Assembly: GCA_002787155.1 (NCBI GenBank)
Contig: PCVY01000058.1
Span: 5,837-57,945, forward strand
Reading direction: 5' to 3'
DNA: 52,109 nucleotides
Source of the DNA: Candidatus Abzuiibacterium crystallinum
GTDB lineage: Bacteria > Omnitrophota > Omnitrophia > Omnitrophales > Abzuiibacteriaceae
Part shown: positions 8,343-16,381 of the stretch, piece by piece
Layout: each line of letters starts with the position of its first letter
How positions within the stretch are numbered: the first letter of the stretch is position 1
Position numbers and translations under genes: made by a program
Notes under the pieces: model-generated
The model's input: the letters and a program-made list of their open reading frames with translations, nothing else
The model's database searches: none
What the model was told of the DNA's origin: nothing

Positions 8343-8371
8343 ATAGTAGCATAGTTCAACCCGCTTGTCAA
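8343..8371 (-). promoter_or_regulatory. Sigma-70-type promoter of the gatCAB operon
   Basis: On the minus strand TTGACA (8366-8371) and TACTAT (8343-8348) are separated by exactly 17 bases, one of the best consensus matches in the window. Transcription would begin near 8336 and run into gatC. The promoter lies in the divergent gap between gatC and rsmA. Confidence 0.75.
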
Positions 8372-8435
8372 AGCGCCTGAATGGGGATAACTTCCTTTTT
8401 TCGGTAAAACACTGCAAAAAGGGCATTGTCCCCAT

Positions 8436-8441
8436 TATAAT
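8436..8441 (+). promoter_or_regulatory. -10 element of rsmA, probably giving a leaderless mRNA
   Basis: A perfect TATAAT lies 7 bases before the GTG chosen as the rsmA start (8449). A -35 match 17 bases upstream is weak (TGCAAA at 8413-8418). A start point 7-8 bases after the -10 box would fall on or next to the GTG, and no Shine-Dalgarno is present, which fits leaderless translation. Confidence 0.45.
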
Positions 8442-8448
8442 AATCACT

Positions 8449-9282
8449 GTGCAGCATCAACTTGAACTTCTTAAGAAATATGACATCCGGGTACGGGGCG
8501 TAAGGGGTCAGCATTTCCTGATTGACCCTAATATTCAGCGCAAGCTGATAGAATCTCTCTCCATTCAACCGAAAGATACCCTTATTGAGATTGGACCCGG
8601 TTTAGGAGCTTTGACCGAAGGTTTGGCTGCCGAAGGCACGTCAGTGATTGCGATTGATTCCGATAGACGTTTTGTTGAAATCCTGTCCAAAGAGTTGCAG
8701 CCCCAGCACCCTCATTTACAATTAAAGCACGCAGACATTTTGAAACTTGCCTTGGACGAATTGGCTCCGGCTAACGTGAAGCTAAAAGTCATCGGCAATT
8801 TACCTTATTACATTACAAGCCCCGTTATTTTTCATTTAATTCAGTACCGCCATGTAATTTCAGAAGCCGTTTTAATGGTTCAAAAAGAAATTGCCGAACG
8901 TCTGGTAGCGCCGCCCGGCAGTAAACATTATGGCCGCTTGTCTGTTTCGACGGCTTACTTTGCAAATTTAACGCGTCTTTTCAACGTCTCACGCTTCTGT
9001 TTTACGCCAAAACCCCGCGTGGAATCTTCCGTCATCAAACTTGAATTCAAAACAACCAAGCCCGATTTAGATGAATCATTGCTCCTTGCCATTATCAAGG
9101 GGGCTTTTGCGCATCGCCGTAAAAATGTTCTCAATTCGCTCTCGGGAGAATTAAAGGGCCGTTTTTCTAAAGAACACTTGGAGAAAGTGTTTGATGCTAT
9201 CAATTTAGACACGAAGAAGCGGGCTGAAATGCTCGCCCTCACCGATTATGAGCGGCTGTGCCAATCGCTCAGTCTTCAATAA
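8449..9282 (+). CDS. rsmA: 16S rRNA dimethyladenosine transferase RsmA (KsgA)
   Basis: RsmA dimethylates two adjacent adenosines near the 3' end of 16S rRNA using SAM. The 277-residue form starts LELLKKYDIRVRGVRGQHFL, aligning with the usual ILKKYG...GQNFLID opening (His replaces the usual Asn). The SAM motif EIGPGLGAL is at 47-55 and the catalytic NLPYY motif at 117-121. The open frame extends upstream to TTG 8365, but that segment has no homology and overlaps the gatC promoter, so I chose GTG 8449. It is the only large plus-strand gene and converges on pdxA. In E. coli surA-pdxA-rsmA are consecutive; here rsmA is inverted. Confidence 0.95.
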   Translation: MQHQLELLKKYDIRVRGVRGQHFLIDPNIQRKLIESLSIQPKDTLIEIGPGLGALTEGLAAEGTSVIAIDSDRRFVEILSKELQPQHPHLQLKHADILKLALDELAPANVKLKVIGNLPYYITSPVIFHLIQYRHVISEAVLMVQKEIAERLVAPPGSKHYGRLSVSTAYFANLTRLFNVSRFCFTPKPRVESSVIKLEFKTTKPDLDESLLLAIIKGAFAHRRKNVLNSLSGELKGRFSKEHLEKVFDAINLDTKKRAEMLALTDYERLCQSLSLQ

Positions 9283-9303
9283 TATTCTTTTTTTGAGAAA
9301 ATG

Positions 9304-10305
9304 CTAATTGCCGGCGAGTTTGACGGCAAGCTTCAGTGCCGATTGAAATGAGGCGGCATTCGCCTTATTTTGATAAGCAATATCAAACGCAGTGCCGTGG
9401 TCAGGCGAAGTGCGCACAAAAGGCAATCCCAGTGTTACATTCACACCGGTGTCAAAAGCCAGCATTTTGAACGGGGCAAGACCTTGATCGTGATACATCG
9501 CCACCACAGCATGAAAAAGGCCCTTTTTAGCGTCATAAAACACCTGATCTCCCGGTAAAGGCCCTTCCGCATTGATCCCTTTGTGTTTAGCGCGCTGAAT
9601 GGCAGGTGTAATCAAACGGTCTTCTTCATTGCCGAATTCCCTGCCGTGCGGATTGAGCGCGGCAACGGCAAGGCGGGGGTGTTTGATTCGAAGTTTTTGC
9701 TTTAAGAATTCGTGTGTCAGTTCAATTTTTGTTTGAATTTCCTGTCGCGTAATTCGATTTGATACTTCCTTCAAAGACATGTGAATGGTCACCAAAGTAA
9801 CGCAAAAAAAAGGACTGTAGAAAAACATCGCAAATCGTTTGGTTTTGGACTGATTTGCCAGAAACTCCGTATGGCCGGCAAATCCCGGCCGCACTTTTTG
9901 AACGGCCAGCTTATGAAGTGGCGCCGTGACAAGCGCTCTGGCAAAACCTTTTTGCGCTAAATCGGCGGCAACCGTCAGCGCCGTTAAAGCCAGCGCTCCA
10001 TTGGCGGCAGATATTTTGCCAATTTGAAAAGATCTGAAAATAATTTGCGGGAACTTTTTTTTGGCAAGTTTTGTAATATCAAGTAAATAAGTTTTGCCTT
10101 GTTTGAATACCGATGGATCAAATCGGGTGATCATTGTGAAAGGAACCGATTGGCGGGAACGTTTTGCCGCCAAGTCAAAGGCTTGTTTTGACCCAATCAC
10201 CAAACAGGGGTTTTGAGGCTTCTTTCTGAGAGATTTTAGGATAATCTCGGGCCCAATACCGCCCGGGTCTCCCATGGTAATGGCAATAACGGGACGTGAT
10301 TTCAT
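9304..10305 (-). CDS. pdxA: 4-hydroxythreonine-4-phosphate dehydrogenase
   Basis: PdxA oxidises 4-phosphohydroxy-L-threonine in the DXP-dependent pathway to pyridoxal 5'-phosphate. The 333-residue product starts with ITMGDPGGIGPEI and carries the metal-binding histidines H175 (LVTIHMSL), H220 (LNPHGREFG) and H272 (YHDQGLAPFK). Length is standard. It follows the surA-like gene after a 174-base gap filled by palindromic repeats. pdxJ and other pathway genes are not in the window. Confidence 0.96.
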   Translation of the reverse strand: MKSRPVIAITMGDPGGIGPEIILKSLRKKPQNPCLVIGSKQAFDLAAKRSRQSVPFTMITRFDPSVFKQGKTYLLDITKLAKKKFPQIIFRSFQIGKISAANGALALTALTVAADLAQKGFARALVTAPLHKLAVQKVRPGFAGHTEFLANQSKTKRFAMFFYSPFFCVTLVTIHMSLKEVSNRITRQEIQTKIELTHEFLKQKLRIKHPRLAVAALNPHGREFGNEEDRLITPAIQRAKHKGINAEGPLPGDQVFYDAKKGLFHAVVAMYHDQGLAPFKMLAFDTGVNVTLGLPFVRTSPDHGTAFDIAYQNKANAASFQSALKLAVKLAGN

Positions 10306-10345
10306 AAGTCAGTCGGTTTGTACGCGCTGATGATTTGTGCTTCGG

Positions 10346-10475
10346 CTCATTGATTGTGCCCGCTCCGCTCAGCCCTTCGATGATACTCATGACTGAGTCC
10401 TGAGCCAAGCCGAATGGACTCAGCGCTATAGTGAACGACATTGAAATTGGTAACCGCCAATTTCAACGGAGTCGA
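10346..10475. repeat. Palindromic intergenic repeats between surA and pdxA
   Basis: The gap holds at least two palindromes: a perfect 10-bp hairpin with a 6-base loop (10441-10450 with 10457-10466), and an 8-bp inverted pair CTGAGTCC/GGACTCAG (10393-10400 with 10416-10423). The text between them (GCTCAGCCCTTCGAT, GTCCTGAGCCAAGCCGAA, ACGGAGTCGAA) resembles the common CTTCGACTCCGCTCAG-type bacterial palindromes. No gene or clear terminator is visible, so this is most likely a mobile repeat insertion. Confidence 0.7.
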
Positions 10476-10479
10476 ACCA

Positions 10480-11493
10480 TTAGCGGAGAGAAATAAAGGC
10501 GGATTTTTTCAATTCTTCCATCCACTCTTCAAAACGGACATTTGCCTTTTTCTCGTATAAAATGTCGTGTATTTTATCGCGCGCTTCATCCAAAGCGAGT
10601 GTTTTGGGCGGCCGACGGTCATCCACTTTGAAAATATGATAACCGCGCTCCGTTTGCAATATATCGGTGACGGTCCCATTGGGAAGCGAGAAAATAACGT
10701 CATCAATCGTCCCGATCATGTCTCCCTTCGCCACATAACCGATTAAGCCGCCCTTTTCAGCGTGAGAATCCTGCGACATTTGTTTTGCGACCATCTCAAA
10801 ATCTTCTCCCGCTTGAAGCCGCTTGAGAGCCTGATAGGCTTTGCCTTTCGCCGCTTCGTCCATAATGCCTTTACGGGCCGCTTCATCACTCTTAGAAAGC
10901 GTAACCACCCACACCTTAACTTTTTCTTTTTCATTAAATAAATCCGGGTGTTCTTCGTAAAACGATGTAATTTCAACCGGGGACACGACCACACGCCTTT
11001 GCACTTGAATATAATGCAATTTTTGCATCATGAGTTGTTCGCGCAAGCGTTTCCGAATAAGTTTAATATCTGCACCTTGTTCTTCCAACATGCGATTAAA
11101 ATTGGCTTCGCTGCCGAATTGTCTTTGGAACTCTTTCAATTTGCCATCCACTTCCGCTTCCGAGACCTCAACTCCTAAACGCTTCGCTTCTTGCAGCACC
11201 AGCTTGTCTTCGATGATTTGGCTTAATAATTGTTGGCGGGTTTTTTCAATCTGAACGGCCAATTCCTGCCCTTGATAAGCTTGGCTTAATTGAGTTTCGA
11301 TCGGCCGCATCATTGTTTCTACTTCGCTTTGCGTGATCGGTTCTTGATTCACGACTGCCACGACTCGATCGAGCAATTGTTCTCCGGCATGAGTCAAACG
11401 CAACGGAAAAGCAATGCACAAGAGGCACAAACCGCCTGCTAAAACAATTATCCAATCAAGGCTAGACTGAGAAACAAATTTGGTCAATTTCAT
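10480..11493 (-). CDS. SurA/PrsA-like peptidyl-prolyl isomerase, exported
   Basis: The 337-residue product has an N-terminal hydrophobic segment at about 14-33 (WIIVLAGGLCLLCIAFPLRL), then a SurA-type N-domain (LLDRVVAVVNQEPITQSEVE...LLSQIIEDKLVLQEAKRLGVEVS) and one parvulin/PpiC domain (KVKVWVVTLSK...LIGYVAKGDM...TERGYHIFKVDDRRP). It should act outside the inner membrane as a folding chaperone for envelope proteins. Only one parvulin domain is present, against two in E. coli SurA. Its place next to pdxA supports a surA-like call. Confidence 0.85.
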   Translation of the reverse strand: MKLTKFVSQSSLDWIIVLAGGLCLLCIAFPLRLTHAGEQLLDRVVAVVNQEPITQSEVETMMRPIETQLSQAYQGQELAVQIEKTRQQLLSQIIEDKLVLQEAKRLGVEVSEAEVDGKLKEFQRQFGSEANFNRMLEEQGADIKLIRKRLREQLMMQKLHYIQVQRRVVVSPVEITSFYEEHPDLFNEKEKVKVWVVTLSKSDEAARKGIMDEAAKGKAYQALKRLQAGEDFEMVAKQMSQDSHAEKGGLIGYVAKGDMIGTIDDVIFSLPNGTVTDILQTERGYHIFKVDDRRPPKTLALDEARDKIHDILYEKKANVRFEEWMEELKKSAFISLR

Positions 11494-11501
11494 AAGCCTT
11501 T

Positions 11502-11529
11502 AGTATAGCACTTTCAAACAACGATTCAA
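11502..11529 (-). promoter_or_regulatory. Predicted promoter of the surA-like gene
   Basis: On the minus strand TTGAAT (11524-11529) and TATACT (11502-11507) are 16 bases apart. Transcription would start near 11495, within two bases of the ATG at 11493, so the mRNA may be leaderless. A short AAAGG lies between the -10 box and the ATG, but it would be upstream of or at the start point. Confidence 0.5.
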
Positions 11530-11592
11530 TGGGTCTCATGTCCGGGATATATCTAAGCTCTGACAGTTATCATGACAAATTTGCAAACTCTA

Positions 11593-13509
11593 TCAAGCGG
11601 CAGCCGCTCCCATGCCTGCTTTTTGCTCACGCACCACCTTCCTCAACATGCGGCAATAAAGATCAAACCCGACTTCATAAATAAATCCGCTTTGCTCAGC
11701 TCCCAAAATGTTGCCGGCTCCCCTGATTTCTAAGTCTTCCATGGCAATTTTGAAGCCGGATCCTAATTCGCTGAAGCGTTCGATAGCAGCGAACCGCTTT
11801 TTTGCATCCTGTGTCATCACCCAATTCTTTGGGACAAAAAAATAGGCATAGGCTTGGCGTTCGGTTTGAAACCGCCCGACACGGCCTCTCAATTGGTACA
11901 AGTCGGACAACCCAAAGGCATCTGCCCGATTGACTAGAATCGTATTGACATTCGGGATATCAAGCCCTGATTCAATGATGTTGGTTGAAATCAGGCAATC
12001 TATTTTACTGTCAATAAATTTAGTCATCACTTTTTCAAGCTGCAGAGGATCCATTTGGCCGTGCGCCACGCCAAAAGTGACGTCGGGAAGGAGTTTTTTT
12101 AAATGATGGTAAACTCGCTCGATTGATTGAACGCGGTTGTGCACAAAATAAACTTGTCCCTTGCGTTTCAATTCAGTTTCAATGGCTTGTTTGACACGGT
12201 GATCGTCATACTCCAATATTTCCGTTGAGACCGGCAATCTCTGTTTAGGCGGCGTGTTAATAATAGACATATCGCGAACGCCCATCAGCGAAATGTAAAG
12301 CGTGCGCGGAATCGGCGTTGCCGTAAGCGTTAAGACATCTACCATTTCCCGGAAATATTTGATTTTTTCTTTATGCTTCACTCCAAAACGCTGCTCTTCA
12401 TCCACTACCACCAATCCCAAATCTTTAAAAGCCACGTCTTTTGACAACAGCCGGTGCGTCCCCACCACGATGTCTATCGCGCCTGTTCTGGCTTGTGCGA
12501 CTACTGTTTTTTGTGCTTTGGCCGAACGAAAGCGCGATAATAGTTCGACACGAACCGCAAATGCTTTCATCCGTCGCTTAAGTACCACATAATGCTGCTC
12601 GGCTAAAATCGTTGTGGGTGCCAGAAAAGCCACCTGTTTTCCGTTAATGACAGCTTTAAAAGCAGCTCGGATGGCTACTTCGGTTTTGCCAAAGCCGACA
12701 TCACCGCAGATTAAGCGATCCATTGGTTTGGCGCCTTCCATGTCCTTAGCAACATCCTGAAATGCTTTCAATTGATCGGGCGTTTCTTCAAACGGAAAAG
12801 TTTCGGCAAATTCTTTTTCCCACTCGGCATTTGGTTTGAAAATAATCCCGACTTTTGAATGACGTTTGGCCTGAAGTTTTAGCATGTCGCGGGCAATACC
12901 TTCCAAAGCCAAACGGGTTTTTTCTTTGATTCTCTTCCATTCTTTACCGTTCAATTTGGAGAGTTTGGGAGACCGTCCGCCGACACCGATATAGCGTTCA
13001 AGCGAAACGGCGGCATCCGCCGGGATGTAAAGAATTTCCTTGTCGGCATATTCGATGGCCAAGTGGCGCTTTGGTGTCCCGGTTACTTCAATCATTTTGG
13101 AACCAAGAAATTTGCCTACCCCGTAATCAAAATGAACCACATAGTCCCCGCGGCGAATATCGTGCAATTCCGTTAACGGCTCAAAAGTTTCAAATTGATC
13201 CCGCAGGCGATGCGAGCGTTTGAGAAAAGGCCCTGTTACCGGTAATAAGAAAAGTTCTTCGAAAGCGGTCAAGCTTTTGCCGTCGGTTGGCGAAAAATCA
13301 CGGATAGATTCAATGGTATTGAAGTGAAAATGAATACGGATTGGTGCGCGATAAGAAATGGGATAGATGTCCACAATGGCGCCCCGGTGCGCAAATTCCC
13401 CGGGCGCTTCGACAGATCTTTCCTCTTGGTACTTTAATGCCTGTAATTGAGCCAGAAAGGCGTCTTTTTCGATGGTTTGGCCCTGGACCACCTTATACAG
13501 CTTTTCCAT
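11593..13509 (-). CDS. mfd: Short Mfd-like transcription-repair coupling translocase
   Basis: Mfd pulls stalled RNA polymerase off DNA and recruits UvrA. This 638-residue protein is about half the usual ~1150. It begins in the last part of the UvrB-like module (EAPGEFAHRGAIVDIYPI), continues with the polymerase-interacting domain (DIRRGDYVVHFDYGVGKFLG) and a complete translocase: Walker A G269-T276 (GDVGFGKT), DEEQ at 370-373, LTATPIPRTL, and LRGRVGR. It stops at EVGFDLYCRMLRKVVREQKAG, where family members continue into the C-terminal D7 domain. The 62-base upstream and 99-base downstream gaps cannot hold the missing parts, so the shortness is not a local frameshift. Confidence 0.9.
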   Translation of the reverse strand: MEKLYKVVQGQTIEKDAFLAQLQALKYQEERSVEAPGEFAHRGAIVDIYPISYRAPIRIHFHFNTIESIRDFSPTDGKSLTAFEELFLLPVTGPFLKRSHRLRDQFETFEPLTELHDIRRGDYVVHFDYGVGKFLGSKMIEVTGTPKRHLAIEYADKEILYIPADAAVSLERYIGVGGRSPKLSKLNGKEWKRIKEKTRLALEGIARDMLKLQAKRHSKVGIIFKPNAEWEKEFAETFPFEETPDQLKAFQDVAKDMEGAKPMDRLICGDVGFGKTEVAIRAAFKAVINGKQVAFLAPTTILAEQHYVVLKRRMKAFAVRVELLSRFRSAKAQKTVVAQARTGAIDIVVGTHRLLSKDVAFKDLGLVVVDEEQRFGVKHKEKIKYFREMVDVLTLTATPIPRTLYISLMGVRDMSIINTPPKQRLPVSTEILEYDDHRVKQAIETELKRKGQVYFVHNRVQSIERVYHHLKKLLPDVTFGVAHGQMDPLQLEKVMTKFIDSKIDCLISTNIIESGLDIPNVNTILVNRADAFGLSDLYQLRGRVGRFQTERQAYAYFFVPKNWVMTQDAKKRFAAIERFSELGSGFKIAMEDLEIRGAGNILGAEQSGFIYEVGFDLYCRMLRKVVREQKAGMGAAAA

Positions 13510-13517
13510 AGGTGAAT

Positions 13518-13523
13518 ATTGTA
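13518..13523 (-). promoter_or_regulatory. Extended -10 element upstream of mfd
   Basis: TGATACAAT on the minus strand is an extended -10 (TGN plus TACAAT at 13518-13523). No convincing -35 box is present. It lies 8 bases before the mfd ATG and no Shine-Dalgarno is visible, so if it is used the mRNA would be almost or fully leaderless. Confidence 0.4.
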
Positions 13524-13571
13524 TCAGGGATTAAAAAGGAAGAAAGTAGGTAAAACAGGCGGAGGAGGGAT

Positions 13572-14756
13572 TTAAGCGCGGCTCTTAAGCCATTCGCCAA
13601 TACGCCGAATGCCTTCGCGGATATTCTTTTCTGAGGCGGCGAAACTCAGCCTGACGGCATGATCATCACCGAAAGCGATGCCCGGGACCAAGGCTACTTT
13701 GGCTTCATCCAACAATTTATCGGCGAATTCAACGGAGGTTAATTTGAACTCGGAAATATCCAAAAATAAATAAAAAGCTCCTGCCGGCTTGAAATATTTA
13801 ACACCTTTGATTTGAGAAAACAACTCAACCATCAAATTACGCCGTTTTTCAAACTCAGCTTTCATCTTCTGAACGGCTGATTCTCCGTGTTGAATGGCTT
13901 CTAAAAATCCAACCTGCGCAAAAGAAGTTGGATTTGACGTCGAATGGCTCTGAAGTGAAGAGACTGCTTTGGCAATATCGGCGGGACATGCGGCATAACC
14001 CAACCGCCAGCCTGTCATCGAATATGCTTTACTCGCGCCGTTAACCGTGATGGCTAAATCTTTCATCTCGGGCATTAAAGCTCCGATGGAAACATGGTCG
14101 GCGCCGTCAAAAATCAACTTTTCATAGATTTCATCACTGAGAACACAAACATTCTTTTTGACCGCAATGGCTGCCAAAGCTTTTAGTTCATCCCGGTTGT
14201 AAACGGCACCAGTCGGATTTGAAGGTGAATTGAGAATGATAAGTTTGGTTTTGGGCGTGATGGCTGATTCAAGTTGTTCCGGTTTTATTTTATATCCGCT
14301 TTCAAGCGGCGTTTCGATTACGACCGAGCGACCGCCGGCCAAGGTAACCATTTCAGGGTAACTCAACCAGTAAGGACTACCGAAAATAACCTCATCGCCT
14401 TCGTTGACCAAAACCTGCAAAACATTATAGATCGAGTGTTTGGCGCCGCAGGAAACAATGATTTGTTCCGGTTGATAATTCAAACCGTTTTCTTGGGCAA
14501 GTTTCTGGGCAATCGCAGCTTTAAGTTCAGGGGTACCGGAAGCCGGTGTGTATTTGGTAAAGCCGCTTTTCAGTGACTCAATCGCTTTTTGCTTAATCGG
14601 TTCAGGGGTGTCAAAATCGGGTTCGCCTGCCGAAAAAGAGACCAAGTCTATCCCCTGCTGTTTCATTTGCTTGGCTTTCGCCGCAATGGCAAGCGTGAGT
14701 GACGGCTGGACTTTTTGGATACGGTTGGCAAGACGCATGGTCGTCGTTTGACTCAT
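13572..14756 (-). CDS. aspC: Class I aminotransferase, probably aspartate aminotransferase
   Basis: The 394-residue PLP enzyme is of the aminotransferase I subgroup common in Gram-positive and thermophilic bacteria (AspB-like). Seen: FSAGEPDFDTP, YTPASGTPELKAAIA, NSPSNPTGAVY, SDEIYEKLIFDG, PLP-binding K243 in NGASKAYSMTGWRLGYA, and AVRLSFA near the end. Aspartate is the most likely amino donor, but prephenate or broad specificity cannot be ruled out. ATG at 14738 (MRLANRIQ) is an alternative start. It begins 11 bases after rplQ and so may be read with the alpha operon. Confidence 0.88.
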   Translation of the reverse strand: MSQTTTMRLANRIQKVQPSLTLAIAAKAKQMKQQGIDLVSFSAGEPDFDTPEPIKQKAIESLKSGFTKYTPASGTPELKAAIAQKLAQENGLNYQPEQIIVSCGAKHSIYNVLQVLVNEGDEVIFGSPYWLSYPEMVTLAGGRSVVIETPLESGYKIKPEQLESAITPKTKLIILNSPSNPTGAVYNRDELKALAAIAVKKNVCVLSDEIYEKLIFDGADHVSIGALMPEMKDLAITVNGASKAYSMTGWRLGYAACPADIAKAVSSLQSHSTSNPTSFAQVGFLEAIQHGESAVQKMKAEFEKRRNLMVELFSQIKGVKYFKPAGAFYLFLDISEFKLTSVEFADKLLDEAKVALVPGIAFGDDHAVRLSFAASEKNIREGIRRIGEWLKSRA

Positions 14757-14767
14757 TGCAAAATTGA

Positions 14768-15331
14768 TTATTCTTCTTTGCCAGTTAAGAATTTACGCAA
14801 CCCGCTTAAGAACCCGCCTTTTTTAGCTGTCTCTTTACCGGATTCCGTTTCCTTTTCAGCTGCCGGGCTTTCTTGTTTCTTCTCGGCTGCTTTCTTGGGC
14901 GTTTCTTTGGCCGCAGGTTTTTCGGTTTTTTTCTTTTTCTCTTTCCGCGGTTTTTTGGTGATTTCCTCAACCGTTGTTGACCACTCTAAGAGAGCGAGTT
15001 GTGCACCGTCCCCCTTACGAACTTTGTACTGTAAAACACGCGTATAACCGCCTTGTCGATTCGAAAACTTAGGCGCTACCACATCGATCAGGCGTTTTGC
15101 CACGGCTTCTGTTCCGGAACCTAACTCAGAAATCAGCTGGCGCCTGGCATGCAAGGTGTTCTTCTTTGCAATCGTCACCAATTTATCCGCAAACCGAGAT
15201 GCTTCTTTGGCGCGCAAGTGTGTTGTCACCACTCGCTGATGCGCAACCAATTCCTTCGCTAAGTTGCGAAGCAATGAAACCCGATGCTCAGTTTCTAATG
15301 ATAATCTACCGCGGTGTTTTCGATGCCACAT
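14768..15331 (-). CDS. rplQ: 50S ribosomal protein L17 with long charged tail
   Basis: Residues 1 to about 125 are a normal bL17 (MWHRKHRGRLSLETEHRVSLLRNLAKELV, QGGYTRVLQYKVRKGDGAQLALLE). About 60 further residues form a low-complexity Lys/Glu/Ala-rich tail ending GGFLSGLRKFLTG. Bacterial L17 is usually 115-130 residues, so this tail is an addition. L17 closes the alpha operon as usual, 33 bases after rpoA. Confidence 0.96.
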   Translation of the reverse strand: MWHRKHRGRLSLETEHRVSLLRNLAKELVAHQRVVTTHLRAKEASRFADKLVTIAKKNTLHARRQLISELGSGTEAVAKRLIDVVAPKFSNRQGGYTRVLQYKVRKGDGAQLALLEWSTTVEEITKKPRKEKKKKTEKPAAKETPKKAAEKKQESPAAEKETESGKETAKKGGFLSGLRKFLTGKEE

Positions 15332-15364
15332 GATTAATTTCCTCTACTTCCTGAATTCGAATCG

Positions 15365-16354
15365 TTAGCTAACCGCTTCTTTTTTCTTGAGTTTAGCTTG
15401 GAGATCCATCCCTAAGTGTAAATTCATACCCGTCAGGATGCTGCTAATTTCTTGAAGCGATTTTTTGCCAAAGTTTTTGTACTTTAACATCTGCGCTTCC
15501 GTTTTCTGAATTAACTCACCGATCGTCTTGATATTAGCGGCTTCCAAACAATTAGCGCTGCGCACGGAAAGCTCAAGTTCGGTGATTGGTTTATTAATGA
15601 CATCCAAAAATTCCTTATCCTCTTCTTCCTCTTCTTCCTCTTCTTCAGGCAGTTCACCGTAATTGACAAAAATATCCAGGTGACGCTGTAAGATATTGGA
15701 AGCGTACAGCATAGCCTCTTCAGGTGACATGGCACCGTTCGTCGTGACTTCTAAGAGTAAGCGGTCATAATCGGTTGTTTGACCCACGCGTGTTTCTTCC
15801 ACAGCAAAATTGACGCGAATGACCGGTGAAAAGATAGAATCAACCGCAACCGAACCAATGGGCGATCCTTCTTTCTTGTTTCGTTCGGCCGGAACATAAC
15901 CACGACCGCGCGCCACATCCATTTCCATGCGGAACGGCATTTCTTTGGTGAGCGTGCAAATTTTGTGATCGGGATTAATGATTTCAATGGTTTCATCGGC
16001 CATAATATCCCGAGCGGTCACGACACCTTCTTTTTTGATGTCAATCGTGATGGTCTTGGTTTCTTTGCCGTGATAACGCAATACCAATTTTTTCACATTG
16101 AGCACAATTTGTGCAACGTCTTCTAAAACGCCGTCAATGGCAGAGAATTCGTGCAAAACGCCGTTCATGCGGATGCATGTGACGGCGGCGCCGTCAATGG
16201 ATGAAATGAGGACGCGCCTCATGGCATTGCCAATGGTAGCCCCGTAACCACGCTCAAACGGTTCGGCGACAAACTTGCCGAATGTCGGCGTGAGTGTTTC
16301 TTTGTCAACTTCTAAACGCTTTGGTACTTCAAATGTTTTCCAACGGATTCCCAT
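15365..16354 (-). CDS. rpoA: DNA-directed RNA polymerase subunit alpha
   Basis: The 329-residue alpha subunit carries the N-terminal dimerisation domain (GYGATIGNAMRRVLISSIDGAAV) and the C-terminal DNA- and activator-binding domain (PITELELSVRSANCLEAANI, GKKSLQEISSIL). The linker between them contains nine consecutive Glu encoded by an in-register GAAGAAGAG repeat (about 15625-15651). It sits between rpsD and rplQ, the standard position. Confidence 0.98.
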   Translation of the reverse strand: MGIRWKTFEVPKRLEVDKETLTPTFGKFVAEPFERGYGATIGNAMRRVLISSIDGAAVTCIRMNGVLHEFSAIDGVLEDVAQIVLNVKKLVLRYHGKETKTITIDIKKEGVVTARDIMADETIEIINPDHKICTLTKEMPFRMEMDVARGRGYVPAERNKKEGSPIGSVAVDSIFSPVIRVNFAVEETRVGQTTDYDRLLLEVTTNGAMSPEEAMLYASNILQRHLDIFVNYGELPEEEEEEEEEDKEFLDVINKPITELELSVRSANCLEAANIKTIGELIQKTEAQMLKYKNFGKKSLQEISSILTGMNLHLGMDLQAKLKKKEAVS

Positions 16355-16381
16355 TTTAATTCCTCCTAGAGATTCTCACTT

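Noticed and set aside
8365-8448. Longer rsmA starting at TTG 8365
   Set aside because: The extra 28 residues have no RsmA homology and their DNA contains the gatC -35 box and the rsmA -10 box.
11500-11592. A frameshifted remnant of the Mfd C-terminal domain
   Set aside because: The gap is under 100 bases and holds the surA promoter; it cannot encode the ~150 missing residues.
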